From Macrolepiota albuminosa (Eukaryota > Basidiomycota > Agaricomycetes > Agaricales > Agaricaceae), in NCBI GenBank assembly GCA_027475525.1, contig JAMWFC010000051.1, positions 1,315,205-1,379,204 on the forward strand: a stretch of 64,000 nucleotides of DNA. The letters run 5' to 3'. Every line of letters starts with the position of its first letter. Within the stretch, counting starts at the first letter, position 1. The notes under the pieces were generated by a model. It did not search any database, had not been told where the DNA came from, and worked only from the letters and a program-made list of their open reading frames with translations. The translations under genes were made by a program, and so were the position numbers. Shown here one piece after another: positions 34,225 through 46,489 of this stretch.

Positions 34225-34348
34225 AGCAATATATAGGAATTAAGAAAGGAAGGGTATCAAGTAGTGGTGCTGGCGGTAAAAGAAATAGAATTGGTCCACG
34301 ATCGTGCGAAATTCAAATTCCCGACATGTAATTTGCATTATGTAGAAG

Positions 34349-35080
34349 TCAAAATACAATTTGGCTGTCCAATTTCTCAACCTCTTTGTAGCACTCGTCA
34401 TATAACTCGCGGTAATCATCATCTTTCTCTTCGGTTTCTCCCTCCTTTTTCTTCTTTCTTTTCTGATCCGGGCAAACCATCACACAGCTTGTCGGTCGTT
34501 TTGTTGAACTGGCATGACCAAGTTCTTCTTTAGAGGCGACAAAGACGTAGGGTATCTGTGCTTCTTCACTGAGTACTGGTAGATGTGATATGATGTCGAT
34601 TGGGTTGATATCCGCCGCCAAAATTAATAGACTAATAAATCGTTATAAAAAGAGCATCGGCATCAGCAAATAAGCGCACCCTTTTTCACCCTTTCGAATT
34701 CCCTTTACAACTTCCTTCACCCCACGCTTCACCTGCCGTGCTTTTGAAGCTGAGTCTGCAATGAGTAAATGATTCAGCAAGGATAAAGTCAATGGCTACC
34801 TCTTCTAATGGTTTTATGCAACTTCTTCACAAGCTTCTTTTGTGCAAGGGGATGGGCAAGAGGTGACAGGTCCTCGACGGGAATGATCAACTCCTCTTTC
34901 TCTTTTTTCGCCTTCTTGGGTGACTACAATCCACGATGTTATGAATAAGGAGAAGAAAGATACTGTAAACCAATTTACTTTTGGGCCACTCGCGTCTACC
35001 ATTTCGGCATCAGCAGTCTGCTCGACATCTGGTGCCTCTTTTCTCTTCTTGTCCTTCTTTTCTGATTTGTCTTTGGCCAT
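34349..35080 (-). CDS. NHP2: H/ACA snoRNP subunit NHP2 (L7Ae family)
   Basis: ATG 35080 (MAKDKSEKKDKKRKEAPDVE). A basic and acidic N-terminus, then SPKKAKKEKEELIIPVEDLS, PLAHPLAQKKLVKKLHKTI, the L7Ae RNA-binding core (RQVKRGVKEVVKGIRKGEKG, LILAADINPIDIISHLPVLS, IPYVFVASKEELGHASSTKR, PTSCVMV) and a Lys-rich tail. NHP2 binds H/ACA guide RNAs for rRNA pseudouridylation in the nucleolus. The N-terminal extension is longer than in yeast. Four exons; the 3' end is 124 bp from the BFR1 start. Confidence 0.92.
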
Positions 35081-35224
35081 CGTGGTATGTAGGCGCGGTG
35101 AACGAATGTGGTCAAAAAAGTGTGACAGGAAAGTGTGACCGTAACATCTAATGATCGAGCAGAAGCAAAAAGAGTATGTCATATATAACCAATTCAATGG
35201 TTGAGTATATAGATTCCGTTGAGC

Positions 35225-36522
35225 CTATTCCTCTTCATCACCATCTCTGTTAGCATTCCCCAAAGGTACTTCATTGATCCCTCGCAAAAAGCTAAGTGTT
35301 ATCCACGACATGCCACGCATTTCCATGTCGTACCACCAATTTAGCGCAATTGTAGTGGCCCCGGACAATTGTCGAACATGGTGCCACCATCCTGCCGGGA
35401 GGTAGAGGCTGTCACCAGGACCTAAAGTGATGTGTATTGGGTGGGCCTCTGGTGGAAGTACACCCGGAATGTGAGGGTTTGACACGGAAGACCAGCGTAT
35501 GCTGTCTGCTCCTTCAGATGGTTGCACGAACAGTCCTCCTGACTTGGAGTTTCGCCGATAAGACGCGTGAGGAAAACGGCGTTCTATATAGTATTACAAT
35601 TAAGAATTAGAGCTGTTGGGTAGGCCTTGAGCCTACCTTTCAAACACCATCCCTCAGTTGGTGGAAGTAAGGTGAAATGTTTCGCGCCGCGTAACACAGT
35701 ATAGATGTTCTCGTATGGATCTGTCAATAATTATAGATTGAATGGGGAGAAAACGTACTGCATGCAGCTCAGCTCACCACTATGGATACTTGTGACGCTT
35801 CGGCCATCACCAATCCACAAGTTGACGGCATCTGGTGACCTTCCTAGCTGAAATTTGTTACGATAGATTTTCGAGTAGCGAGACACAACACACCGAGGGC
35901 TTCCGTGCAAAATGCTATCCCACTAGGGACGTCGGACCTCAGAGGCTCAAACTCGGAGAATGACTGAAGGCCTTGTCCAATGAAATCATCACCAGAGTAG
36001 AGATTTCCGTTTTGTGACTGCAGATAACAAATATCGTCGTTACTCGACGTCGAACCTACTCGCGCATCAACAGTTGTAATGATTCGCAAAGTATAACGCA
36101 ACATGTCATACCTGTCGAAATTTTCGCCAGGAATTCTGCCATTGTCATCTTCTCTAGTAGGGGTTCTACAAAGTAGAGCTGATCATCAGGTCCCGGAGTG
36201 ACAGCATCTGCGAGTCTAGACATGTATTCAGCCAACTGGCTCGTATCATGTAGAATTTATGCCGCACCCGTTGGGGGTGACTGCAATCGTGATTTGTCTC
36301 GTGCCCATCCGGTCCATGAGATATTGATCAGACCATAACTTCTTAGCTGGGACCTCGAGTCCTTTCATCAGAAAAAAACAAAAAGCTTAATCGAATTCTT
36401 AAACACATCAGAAATCTCTTACCTCTGATGACAACAGGACGTGCTATATGAACGAGTCTAGAAAACTCCAGTGGGGATGGGGGATTCTCCAGAATCTCAA
36501 TGCTATCTCCGTTTTGTTCTGG
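35225..36522 (-). CDS. JmjC protein, JMJD7-like (cupin oxygenase); 5' end unresolved
   Basis: Spliced minus-strand gene. Blocks: PPSPLEFSRLVHIARPVVIR, KLWSDQYLMDRMGTRQITIA, DDQLYFVEPLLEKMTMAEFL, LYSGDDFIGQGLQSFSEFEP, VNLWIGDGRSVTSIHSDPYE (HxD iron ligands), NIYTVLRGAKHFTLLPPTE, GPGDSLYLPAGWWHHVRQLS (second His ligand), NWWYDMEMRG. The order and the PAGWWH motif match JMJD7, a 2-oxoglutarate and Fe(II)-dependent oxygenase described as a lysyl hydroxylase of TRAFAC GTPases. All iron ligands are visible. At least six exons. The first supported codon is near 36522, and a stop lies immediately upstream in frame, so at least one more 5' exon exists. It is divergent from ELG1. Confidence 0.82.
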
Positions 36523-36791
36523 TTATTCGGCTGATATCAGAAAGTTTGACGCGTAAAAGTTGAAGCGCATTGTACCAAAATATTCATTCGAGATCCATCG
36601 CAAGGATGATAACGAAGGAGGGGGCATTCGAGAGAACAAAACAGAGCAGGACGAGCACGCGTTTCGGGCCGGCCAACCCTTCTCAAACTGTCACGTGTAG
36701 ACCTGAACGAAAGTGTTTGGACGCGTCGTTTAACGTGTTCCTCCAGCTCCACAGACAAGGCAAAAATCATACGCGCGCTCTCTCCATCTCG

Positions 36792-39726
36792 ATGGTCGAA
36801 ACAAGAAGAAGTACCTCGGCCAAGTCCAAAGCCAAATCAGTTCGTCGGTTGACGCCTTTACATCGCCTCGCTTTGTATACTCATCGACATTTTTGGGACA
36901 GGCTGCATCGACTAAACAGAAGACGCTCCTTGATTTGTTCTCTGCCAAATCTACTCCGCCTATCTCTGCACCAGCTGAACAGGTAACCCGAGATGAATCC
37001 ACGCATCCGACCCCAGTTCTCTCGGCGTCAACGTCAACGAATACCGAGGACACTGCAGAGACGAGTATTGCCCCGGTGGTTGAGAGGCTCAGACAAGGTA
37101 AGAAATCTCTTGAACCATTGATATGTCTCCGCGTTTGACCTCTGCTTTGAATAACAGCAAGCCTTGAGCCGCGGCCCCTTGATCCTTTCCTCACGAAGCC
37201 CGTCCCCTCATTGCCGTCGCCCCCATCACTCCTCAAACAACATATAATTGTAGACATCGAGGACGATGAAACGACCAGCCGACCGGTGTCTACTACACGC
37301 TCCGATTCCATTACTCACATAGAAGAGAGTGGCAGCCAAGATAATCCTATCATTGTGGAAACTAAGCCTCTAAAACCTCTTCGCTCTCATAAATCGAGTG
37401 TATCTAGGCCTCTTGCACCTTTATTTGCTCCTCGTCGTCCGAAGATCGCACCAGTGTCCTCGCCTGAGGTGGTACTTTTAGAGCTGCCTGACGAGGCAGT
37501 GAAGCCCAAGTTGGCACCTATTTTTGCGTCACGTCCATCCAAGGCCACTCCTTCATCGTCCAGTCCCCGTCTTTCCCAGACTAGAGAATTGGTTGTACCA
37601 CTTCCGAAAAAGGAATGGCAACATGTTCGTGGCCCACAGCATACTTTCACGGCCTCGAGTATTCCTTATAACCGTCGCGTCAAGCCTGTGTCTAGCTCTA
37701 CTCCGGCTTCATACAAAGCCGGATCATTGAAACAACTCTTGGCCCAGAAACATTCTACCCCAATTTCGACCGCGACATCTATTCCGATTAATAAAGACAC
37801 CTACTTGGATACTATTCCCGACGAACACCGAGAACATCCCGCTATACTTCGCTTGACAACCGCATCCCAGCCCGAGGGGTCTGCACATCGGCTTTGGGTC
37901 GACAAATGGCGACCAACCCGTGCGGCAGAGATACTCGGCAACGAAGACAATGCTATATACCTCCGCGATTGGATACGCGCTCTTGAGCTACAATTGGAGA
38001 CTGATGAAGAATACCCAGCTGCAAACGTGAAGGGGAAGGGGAAAGCAAAGGCCGAATCTTCACGAGGGACCAAGCGGCCTAGAGTTGTACGCGAAGTGGC
38101 AAAACAGCGTGGAAAGAAAAAGCGCAGACTCGATTCGGAAGATGAAGATGACTCTTGGATCGTGTATGACACGGAAGATTTCTCCTCTCCCGTACCTTCG
38201 AGTCCTGTTTATCGGACATCTCCGCCTCCTGATCTGACTGAACGACAGCACGACCGGTATACTTTTACCTCGCTTACCAATACAATTGTACTTGCAGGGC
38301 CGAGTGGGTCAGGAAAAACAGCGGCCGTGTATGCATGTGCTGAGGAACTTGGGTGGGATGTGCTCGAAGTCTATCCCGGAATTGGAAGGCGAAATGGAGC
38401 CGGTATTGACAGCTTGATTGGGGATGCCGGTAAGAACCATCATGTGCGTAAAGGCAGGACAGGGAATGCGGACGTACTGGGTACTCCTGAAATCTGTGGA
38501 AGACATGACCTCAAAGGAGGCAAGGAAAGCGACACATGTACGCCAAAAGGAGATGAGGGCGTGGAACTAACGGGGCCTCTTTCTTCCACTAGGACAGGTT
38601 CACTGTTGGGGCCGCCCAGTGTCCGACAATCTCTGATACTACTTGAGGAAGTGGACGTTCTATTCAAGGACGACATAAACTTTTGGCCGGCAGTCACCAA
38701 CTTTATCAAGGAATGTAGACGGCCTGTGATATGCACTTGCAATGGTATGTTCTTTCTCGAGTTTAGATCTCAAAAGGTTTACGCATGTGTCACGGAGACA
38801 TCTCCCTTGTACCCACGCAAGATCTTCCCCTTCAGACGGTTCTGACGTTCGAGGCTTGTGCGCCGGAACTGGCCGCATCATATCTACAGGCTATGTGTTT
38901 TCAGGAAGACGATTATTTGCTAAACAGGGAGACTCTTGTTCGATTGTACAACAACTCGGCGCCGCAAGTCGGGAACATTGATTTTCCCGATATTCCCCAC
39001 CCTGCAACACGGGGTGACTTTCCCTCGGCAGATCTACGTCGGACTATGAACGGACTACAGTTTCTGTGTGCTAGTGCTTCTAGAAACTCTGGGTGGGAAC
39101 CTGACGAAGATAGAGAGGACGGGATCCCAAACAGGAAGTCAGCAGACCAGGATGCAGAGCTTGTTTCGTATATGGAGACGTATCTCAAGCAGGGTCCCTG
39201 GGACACTCGAGAGGTGAGTTTCGGGTATGGACGGTGACAGGAGGTTGATCGTTGGATGAGTCAGGGCGTTGCGTGGAGCACCTGTGAAGCGTCAGAGGAC
39301 GATGAAACTGGACATGCGATGCTGTTCTGTCCACGAGTGGGGACTGCAGGATGGGGCGACACGGCAGCAGAATGGCTTTCACGTGGAGTTGGATCAGGTT
39401 GGATCAGACCGCGTGAGTTGTTCCGTGCTCGCGTGGACCATCAGGCGGCGACTGAAGAGGCGTTGGATGGGATGGTGCCCGAGTCTGTTCTGGCAACACG
39501 ACGCAGGGAGGTACAGCTGGACTATGCGAGTTGGATACGAGAAATTGTAGCGGCAGAGGATCGGTGGGAGCGGGAGTACGAACAGAGGGCACGAGGGGGA
39601 CGGATGACACGCAACAGCGGTGGGAGATACGAACGCTGCGTGGGAGTTGGGGCGGCGGCGCGGGGGGCGCTGGAGCGGACAGTGCTGGGCCAAGCTGGGA
39701 CGTTGGGGTTGTTTGGTTGTATGTAA
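36792..39726 (+). CDS. ELG1: ELG1/ATAD5-like clamp-unloader ATPase
   Basis: ATG 36792 (MVETRRSTSAKSKAKS), an intron to 36905, then AASTKQKTLLDLFSAKS with a PIP-box-like QKTLLDLF. A long Ser/Pro-rich disordered region follows, with two similar segments (PLAPLFAPRRPKIAP and PKLAPIFASRPSKATP). The AAA+ core: RLWVDKWRPTRAAEILGNED, Walker A LAGPSGSGKTAAVYACAEEL, VYPGIGRRNGAGIDSLIGD, Walker B LILLEEVDVLF, PVICTCND, and the lid region (LQTVLTFEACAPELAASYLQ). The C-terminus has LDYASWIREIVAAEDRWERE. This is the large subunit of the alternative RFC complex (with Rfc2-5) that unloads PCNA after replication. There is a basic insertion (KQRGKKKRR, near 38100) before Walker A. Only 90 bp precede the next same-strand gene. 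Confidence 0.88.
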
Positions 39727-39815
39727 TATAACCGGATTAGGCGATATGCTCAATTTATCGATCACTAGGACCAAAAACTATTGTCGTGAGTGCAGCCAGC
39801 GCCCCCGTCCCTCTC

Positions 39816-41032
39816 ATGTCGCACATCAAGAGCAACGGGACCAAAGAGCCACAGACACGGCTGTCGCCTCCGCCGCTAGCCCCGCTGCAGTACCTGCAAA
39901 ACCAACGGCGGGGGTCGATCACGGACCCGTCGCTGCACGCAGCAAGCATGAAGCTGAACACGGGATACCGGCCAGGGGAGCAGCCCAACTCTGCGTCGTC
40001 AGGGACATCGCAAGAGGCGCGGGCAGGGTCACCATATGTGTTTGGAGATGCGACGAGTGGGCACGGAGGGGGGGAGATGCAGATACGGAAACTGCTGCGG
40101 GAGTCGCCAGACGAGCAAGGTTGGTTGGCTTTGTTTGGGTTGACGGCGCTGAACGTGGGCGGCAGGCGTCAAAGAGCGGGAGATGTCGGTGGAGGCGGCG
40201 GGATTTGACTATCGGATGCGACGGCACTCGATCGCGCTGGGACTGCAGGGGACCAAGCGAAAGATCGGGGAAGAGGTGCTGGCGGGGCCGGGCGTGCCGA
40301 GCGACGACGGCCCGGCACCGAAACGGCGGGGCTCGGCGATCGACACGGCGAGGATCGCGCAGCTGAGTTTGAACGATCGGCGGCACTCGGTCGATTCGCG
40401 CGCCAACTGGTGGCTCGGCGACCGACGCGACTCTACGTCATCCTACTCTTCGGCCGTTACCGGCGCCGATTCTCCGCAGGGCCGGCCAACCCCGCCCTTT
40501 CCCTGGCCCACAGACATGGCCCAGCCCCCGGACCAGCCCCGCCGCACATCTGACGACCCCGCCCCCGCCCGCCCAAAGGACCCCGCCACCCCCTATTCCC
40601 GCTCGCCAGAGCTCCGCGTCTCCCACAAGCTCGCTGAGCGCAAACGCCGCAAGGAGATGAAGGATCTCTTCGACGAGCTCCGCGACCAGCTCCCTGCTGA
40701 TCGCGGCATGAAGGCAAGCAAGTGGGAGATCCTCAGCAAAGGCATGTCTGTCCGTCTCCCTCTTGTCCCCGCTAATCTCTTCCTCAGCCATCGAGTTTGT
40801 CGTCCAACTCAAGCAGAGTCACCAGGACATGGCACGCGAGCTCGACATGCTACGCCACGAGCTCGATGCCACCCGCCAAGGCCTGTCGTTTTACGGTCAG
40901 CCAACACAGTTCCCGCCCCATCCTATCCCCCATCCACCACCCCCGCCACTGCCCCAGTCGCGGCCTCCCTCTGCTGAGAACGTAATTTCCCCCCTTCCAC
41001 TTGATTCTAGACTGGAGCCGTCTTCGACATGA
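39816..41032 (+). CDS. bHLH transcription factor
   Basis: ATG 39816 ([20 protein letters not shown]). A Ser/Pro/Gly-rich N-terminus; an intron at about 40120-40165 joins ...DEQG to [20 protein letters not shown]; a long Pro-rich middle; then the b[63 protein letters not shown]. The basic region [12 protein letters not shown] carries the E-box-type residues (H, E, R). The intron between ILSK and AIEF (40742-40787) has a GC donor and an AG acceptor; helix continuity supports it. After the helix the protein ends in a short coiled coil and a Pro-rich tail. Nuclear, DNA-binding; targets unknown. The high GC of this region differs from the neighbours. Confidence 0.87.
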
Positions 41033-41220
41033 AATGACCTATACTGTATTCCTTGATGTACAATATTCACCGATGGACAGGTTTTTCCCCCGTTTATCTT
41101 GTTTCTTTTCGGTATAGACAGTGTATATATCGCCTTTGTTCGCACAGAAAAAAACACAACGCGTTGTTGATCCTTGTTTGCGAGAACGACTCTGATCACT
41201 CGCTACCCACCTAGTCTACC

Positions 41221-43371
41221 ATGCCGCCCACCAAAGCTCCCTCCATGGCCCTTCTCTTCCACCCCAAAAAGGCCAAGAATCCTCCCAAAGACTCCGAGTC
41301 CTCCACTCCTTCCCCATCTCCCCGAAAACCCACCACTTCAAAACCCAAAGCCCCGCCAGAGGACGAAGCCCTTCGCTTGCCCTCGGGCCCCTACCAAGAG
41401 TTCAAACTCATGTCCTCTGCCCTCAACGGCTGGAAATACGACGTCATGAAATTCGACTCGCGCAAAATTGTCGATCTGTCGCGCTGGAAGCAGCCCATAA
41501 AGCTCAATCGCAAGGAGCTGAGGCACGATGACCAGTCCGTCGACGGCGTCCCCCAGGCCGTGGCGCCCATGCTTGGGCCCGATGGCAAGCCCGTTATCGG
41601 TATGGATGGGAAAATGGTCATGGTCGATGCCGAGGGTCGGCCCATACATGCGTTGGATGCGGCGTCCGCGAGCAGTGCGAACGCCAAGGGCAAAGCCCCC
41701 GTGGCAAACGGTAAGAAGCGCTTCCAGAAGAAGACGAGGCAGGTGTACGTTGTTCCAGAAGAAGTCCGCCAGCTACGAAGGGAGGAGCGTTATCCATGGG
41801 TTATGGAAGACTCGTCGCCCAACAAGGAAGAAATGTGGCTTGCTCAGATGGAAGACGTGGCTAAATCCGAGTCGTACGCACTTTTCATGCCTGCAGTGAA
41901 CGATGTCTTCAAGTTTGTGCCAACACATCGCTGGTACAAATTTCAAAAGAAATTGAAGCACGATCTACCGACTGACACTGCAAACGTCGAATCAATGGTG
42001 CCGGTTGTTTGCTGTACTCTACGACATGATCATGCTTATAGCTTCTACAGTATAACCAGCGCCAGAAGCGAGGGGAAGCGTGGATTGCCTCGCGCAAAAA
42101 CATATCTGCACAGACGGCCGCTATGTTTAAAGCAGAGGCAGAAGGCCTAACCATCGAAGGTGGACTCGTTCATAGTTCTGGACAGAGTCTTGGTCCTGGT
42201 GGACGGAAGCTCAAGGCAGTCGATAGCGGCATGAGTAGTCTGTTTGATGACGACGATGACGGAGACTCGAAGAAGCGCCGTGAAAAGGAAATGGGCGAAG
42301 AGGGTGATTTGGACGAACAAGAATACGAGGAGGATTTTGCTGATGATGAGGAACACATGGAGGTGGACCGTGATGACGAGGAAGCCAAGGAGCTCGAAGT
42401 AGGTCCATTTTCATCGTCCTGGGTGTTCTGGTTCATGACCATTGTTGCAGGAGCGACTGAAGCGGGAATACAAGGCTGCGAACAAGCAACGCGAGGCTGG
42501 CGTTGATGAATCCGACGACGACGCATCGGTACCTGGAATGACGAAACAAGCCAAAGCTATGCAGAAACTAATCCGTAACCGCGAGGGCAACGATGTTTAT
42601 GACAGTGATGAGGAAGAGAACCCTTATGCGAGCTCGGTACGTGTAGAATATTTGTCAATTCAAACAACCGTCTAACCTCAAACCTAGGTGGAAGAGGAAG
42701 AGGAAGAACCCGTTGTTCAGACAGGACCTGCTGTCCAACCCCAGCCACAACAGGTCGATTCTCGGTCTTCGTCACAACCGCCGAAAAACGGCCAAACCTC
42801 TCCTGCCCACCCTCAATCCAACGCAAACTCCCGGGCCGCGTCTCCAAGTCTTGGTGGACATTCTATTGTCGCGAAGCGGGCGACAAGTCCGAAGCCACCC
42901 AAACCAAAGGCTCATGTCAACGGTGGCAACAGCCCACTTGGTAGTCGGGCGACGAGCCCCGCTGCGTCGAATAGTCGTGCTACGAGCCCAGTCGCGGGAA
43001 GCCCTCCCAAGCAAAACAACAAGCGCAAGGCTGTCGATGAATCCGCGAATGGCGCTTCTACGCCAAATGGGGCAAATGGAACGCTATTGCCAAAACCCAA
43101 GAAACGCAGAGCGATCACAGGGGTCGCGCCCATCAATGCCACGCCCGAGCAGCTCAAGTCGATGTTGATTGAATGGTTGGCAAGTACGCAGAATGCGACG
43201 ACCCGAGAGTGTATCCGCCACTTTACGCCCTATCTTACGGATGATGACAAGAAGACGCAGTTCTCGGGATTGGTAAGGGATGTAGCTCAGTTGAAGGGCA
43301 AGGTACTGGTTTTACGGAAGAGGTTCCAGGAGGATGGCTCTGCTGCACCATCCCCAGTGCCTGTGAGTTGA
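41221..43371 (+). CDS. transcription initiation factor IIF subunit alpha (TFIIF alpha / Tfg1 / RAP74)
   Basis: ATG 41221. The N-terminal TFIIF triple-barrel region is seen in YQEFKLMSSALNGWKYDVMK, FDSRKIVDLSRWKQPIKLNR, KKRFQKKTRQVYVVPEEVRQ, RREERYPWVMED, ALFMPAVNDVFKFVPTHRWY and YNQRQKRGEAWIASRKN (across an intron at 41981-42051). Acidic Asp/Glu stretches follow (LFDDDDDGDSKKRREKE), then a Ser/Pro-rich linker with repeated ATSP motifs. A C-terminal winged helix ends it (PINATPEQLKSMLIEWLAST, TRECIRHFTPYLTDDDKKTQ, FSGLVRDVAQLKGKVLVLRK). It partners RAP30/Tfg2 in recruiting and starting RNA polymerase II. All domains are present; about four exons. Confidence 0.9.
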
Positions 43372-43775
43372 GAAAGACGATATGTAGTGTACATTAGAGT
43401 TGCCCCTGTAATTCAGCAGGACGTAAGATTTGTTATCACATCGAGTTGATCGATGATTATTATTGATTGATTGATCCTTTTTGCCGGCATGTGCATGTGG
43501 TTTGGGACGGGGAGTGAAGCCCATATTTGTTGACGACGAGGCATAACGCATCATGTGGAAAGCCAGAAGCAGAGGAAAAACAAAGGAAAAATGAAACTGC
43601 ATGTTGATCGGAAGCGGGAAAGGGAAGGAAGAGAGATCAAAGGGGCTAAAGATAGACCAAGAGTTTGCTTGGAATGACTTCCGGCAGGGCAGGACCTTTG
43701 ACTGGGCACTCATAAGGGCTGCGCGTTGAACGTCCAGTCTACCGCCCGGCTTGTTCTCCCCGCTCCCCCATCCTA
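43372..43775. other. intergenic
   Basis: 404 bp between TFIIF alpha and chitin deacetylase, both on the plus strand. No gene is supported; it contains the 3' UTR and then the chitin deacetylase promoter. Confidence 0.4.
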
Positions 43776-45534
43776 ATGCTCTTTCACGCCCTTTTTTTCG
43801 CCCTTCCTCTCGTACACGCCGCGCGCTTTCGCGTTCCTCACAGTGACCACTCTCATTCCCTCGAGAAACGTCTTCCTACCTCTTGGTTCCACCCCGATGA
43901 TCATCCTGTTCACGCCCTGTTCAAGCGCGGTCCTCCGACCGATGGTACCAACTATGCCCAGGTCGGCACACCCAGTACGGCCTGCTGCATCTACTAAAAG
44001 ATTCGAGCCGTGATTTTTTAACGCTTTTGCCCATTAGCATGGTCCTCAGCCTATCCATCGACCTCGCCCGACGTCAACGCGCTCCCACAACAATGGGTCG
44101 CCGCTTTGGCTGCTGCCGTAGATGCCGGAAAAATCCCTGATATCCCCCAGAGCAGTAACACGCCAGGCACGAACCCTGTTTACCCTGCAGGCTTCAATCC
44201 CAACGGCCCGCAAGTCTGCTCTGCCACCTACAAATGTCGGATACCAGGAGACATCTGGGACGCTCCTGATGATTATTTCGCTATCTCCTTCGATGATGGC
44301 CCCACACCCGTGCGTTGTCCTCGATTTTGTATTCAGTCGATCATCCGTACAGATGCGCAATGAGATTAGGCATCGCCTCGGCTTTTGCAGTTTTTGGAAG
44401 GGAATAACCAGACAGCAACGCATTTCATGATCGGCGTCAATATATTGAACAGCCCTCAGCTTTTCTTGGATATTTTTAACGCGGGCCACGACATCGCGGT
44501 GCACACATGGACACATCCCTACATGACAACACTCACTAATCTTGAGATTGTGGCACAGGTAGGTAGTAAGGCTGCGAATCCCACGTGTCCGAGGCTAACC
44601 TTGGTTTGAATGAATAGCTTGGTTGGACAACAGAGATTATCAGGAACTCGACTGGTGGTCGTGTGCCTAGATACTGGCGTCCCCCTTACGGCGATTCTGA
44701 TTTGAGGGTGCGATCGATCGCAAAAGAGGTAAAAATTTCATTCGCCGGCTCTTCTCTTCTCGTCCGTGCTGACCTCATTACCCTAGGTCTTCGGTCTCGA
44801 GACAGTTATTTGGAATCGCGAGTAAGTCAAATGTTTATTCTGCGTACGAATTTTTTCAGGAACTTCGTCCTTTTAGTACGGAGGATTGGAGTCTGACGTC
44901 GCCTAAAGGCACCACGCCACAGATCATTCACGATAGCTTCGTCCAGTGGTTGTCAGGTGAGTGACACCTCGTGTGATCCGCACAACTCGGTTAACTTGTC
45001 ATCCAGGTCCCAAGTCTCCTGGGATCGTCACTTTGGAGCATGAGTTGAGCGATATGTCTGTCAGTGCTTTCATCGACGCCTGGCCCTTGATCGGTCCTGC
45101 GGGCTGGAAAACTGATTCACTCGCCAACATCATTGGAGACGGTACATACCAGAATTCAGATGACTCCGATTCCCCAGTCACTTTCGACGGTGTAGTCGCG
45201 GGTACTGCGGTCCAGGTTCCCCAGAGCTCCTCTGGAAGCGTCCAAGCTCTCGTAGGCAAAACGACGACGAGTCCCATCTCGTCGTCGACTCAAGTCGCGT
45301 TTGTACTTGCCTTCGCCTTGTATTTCTTTCGGTACTGATCTTGATCATCATCGCAGGCTTTCGACATCGACTGTGTCCCCCACATCTCCGGCAGCCTCGA
45401 CAGCTGTCCAGCCTACACAAGCTTTCAACTCAGCTTCTCCTCTTGTCCTACACAATGCGCCATGGGGTCTGTCTCTTGCTGCGTTCTCAGTATGTGTCCC
45501 CGCGCTCATGGCCGCATTCTCGATTTGGGTGTAA
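43776..45534 (+). CDS. chitin deacetylase, secreted, probably GPI-anchored
   Basis: ATG 43776 begins [18 protein letters not shown], a signal peptide. The NodB/CE4 polysaccharide deacetylase domain shows motif 1 [11 protein letters not shown] (catalytic Asp pair), [18 protein letters not shown], motif 2 [16 protein letters not shown] (metal His residues), motif 3 [27 protein letters not shown], and [20 protein letters not shown] near the end. A Ser/Thr-rich stalk ([20 protein letters not shown]) and a terminal hydrophobic helix ([20 protein letters not shown]) ending in TAA fit a GPI-anchoring signal. It converts cell-wall chitin to chitosan. About nine exons, with introns near 43996-44040, 44310-44383 and 45294-45355. 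All catalytic motifs look intact. Confidence 0.9.
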
Positions 45535-45987
45535 ACTTCTTGGACTCTTGAAATAATCGTCTGGCAAAGAGCTGATTTTTTCTTCCTCGGACTCTCTCTT
45601 TTTTTGGTCTTTTTGTTGTTGTTACTTCTGCCTCCCGCATTATACCTTTCTTGCATCAACCATCCTCATCCTCATACATACACCTCTGGACTTGCTCGTA
45701 TATCTAGCATACTACTCACCTACCTATTAGTATTACTGCAACTACGACATAATTGTGGTCATATTAGAAGAAAAACATACGTATATCATTCTCCTGCATT
45801 CCCCTTGTTTCCAGCCTTGTTGTAATCTAGAGACTTAATTTTTTTCGTCTAGATGAATGAACCATGCCCATGCCTGTCGGACTTGTGTTGGTTCATCGGT
45901 CCCCTCTAGCATGTTTCATATTACTTCTCCCTTCCCGGGCTCCACTTAACAATTTGTTTCCGTCTTGAATTAAATTTACCTATCGCG
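45535..45987. other. intergenic, AT-rich
   Basis: 3' flank of chitin deacetylase leading into the repeat complex. T-rich tracts; no gene is supported. Confidence 0.4.
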
Positions 45988-46137
45988 ACAAACGGGTAAT
46001 GTGAGGAGGAATGTCGGGACTAGAGCTCGAGTCGGCTTAAGGTGAAGGGCTCCGGATCTCTCGGACTGGCGCAGTCGAAGCGTTTGGAACTATCAAAAAT
46101 CAAACTGTTTCGACGTAATATAACCAGCTACCACATA

Positions 46138-46146
46138 AAAAACAAG
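46138..46146 (-). terminator. RNA polymerase III terminator (T-run)
   Basis: A run of six A on the plus strand (T6 on the minus strand), about 15 bp beyond the tRNA 3' end, the usual stop for polymerase III. It is conserved in the second unit near 46702-46708. Confidence 0.6.
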
Positions 46147-46158
46147 CAAATGTACTCA

Positions 46159-46252
46159 TAGCAGCAACTTGTTTCGATCAAGTGACCTCGGGGTACCACA
46201 TAAGACGGGACGGGATATGGGCCCCGCGCGCTTCCAACTGCGCCATGCTGCT
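46159..46252 (-). tRNA. initiator tRNA-Met (CAT) with a 21-nt intron
   Basis: Minus-strand reading: acceptor AGCAGCA pairs with TGCTGCT, giving the A1:U72 pair typical of eukaryotic initiators. The D-arm is GCGC/GCGC, the anticodon stem CGGGG/CCCCG, and the loop CCCATA-A carries anticodon CAT. The T-arm loop ATCGAAA lacks the T-Psi-C sequence, which is the hallmark of eukaryotic initiator tRNA. The discriminator base is A. Exon 1 is 46216-46252, intron 46195-46215, exon 2 46159-46194; 73 nt mature. The intron sits after position 37, where nuclear tRNA introns belong. All stems pair, so this copy may be functional. C33 instead of U33 is unusual for fungi. Confidence 0.85.
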
Positions 46253-46489
46253 TGATAGACTTACACCCAGCCTCATATATATATCTCGTCAAAAGAAATA
46301 CATTCCGGAGCTTTTTCAGGATGAAAGGATTGTCTGAAACAAATATGCAGGATTCGTACTACGACGTCATAATGCATCGAACGGGCAATGTGAGGAGGAA
46401 TGCCGGGACTAGAGGAGTCACTAGAGGAGTCAGCTTAAGGCGGAAGTATCCGGATCTCTCGGAACTGGACGATAATCAAACTGTTTCTG

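Larger units (their letters stand above)
45988..46385. repeat. tandem unit copy 1, carrying the initiator tRNA gene
   Basis: The segment beginning GTGAGGAGGAATG (about 46001) recurs at about 46391. The segment ACATAAAAAACAAG (46134) recurs at 46700. The segment from about 46213 (GATATGGGCCCCGCGCGC) to 46385 recurs at 50549-50735. All are in the same orientation and order, so an approximately 390-bp unit exists twice in tandem, the second copy being broken by two insertions. The copies differ at scattered positions, unlike the perfect 77-bp repeats, so this duplication is real and not recent. Confidence 0.75.
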
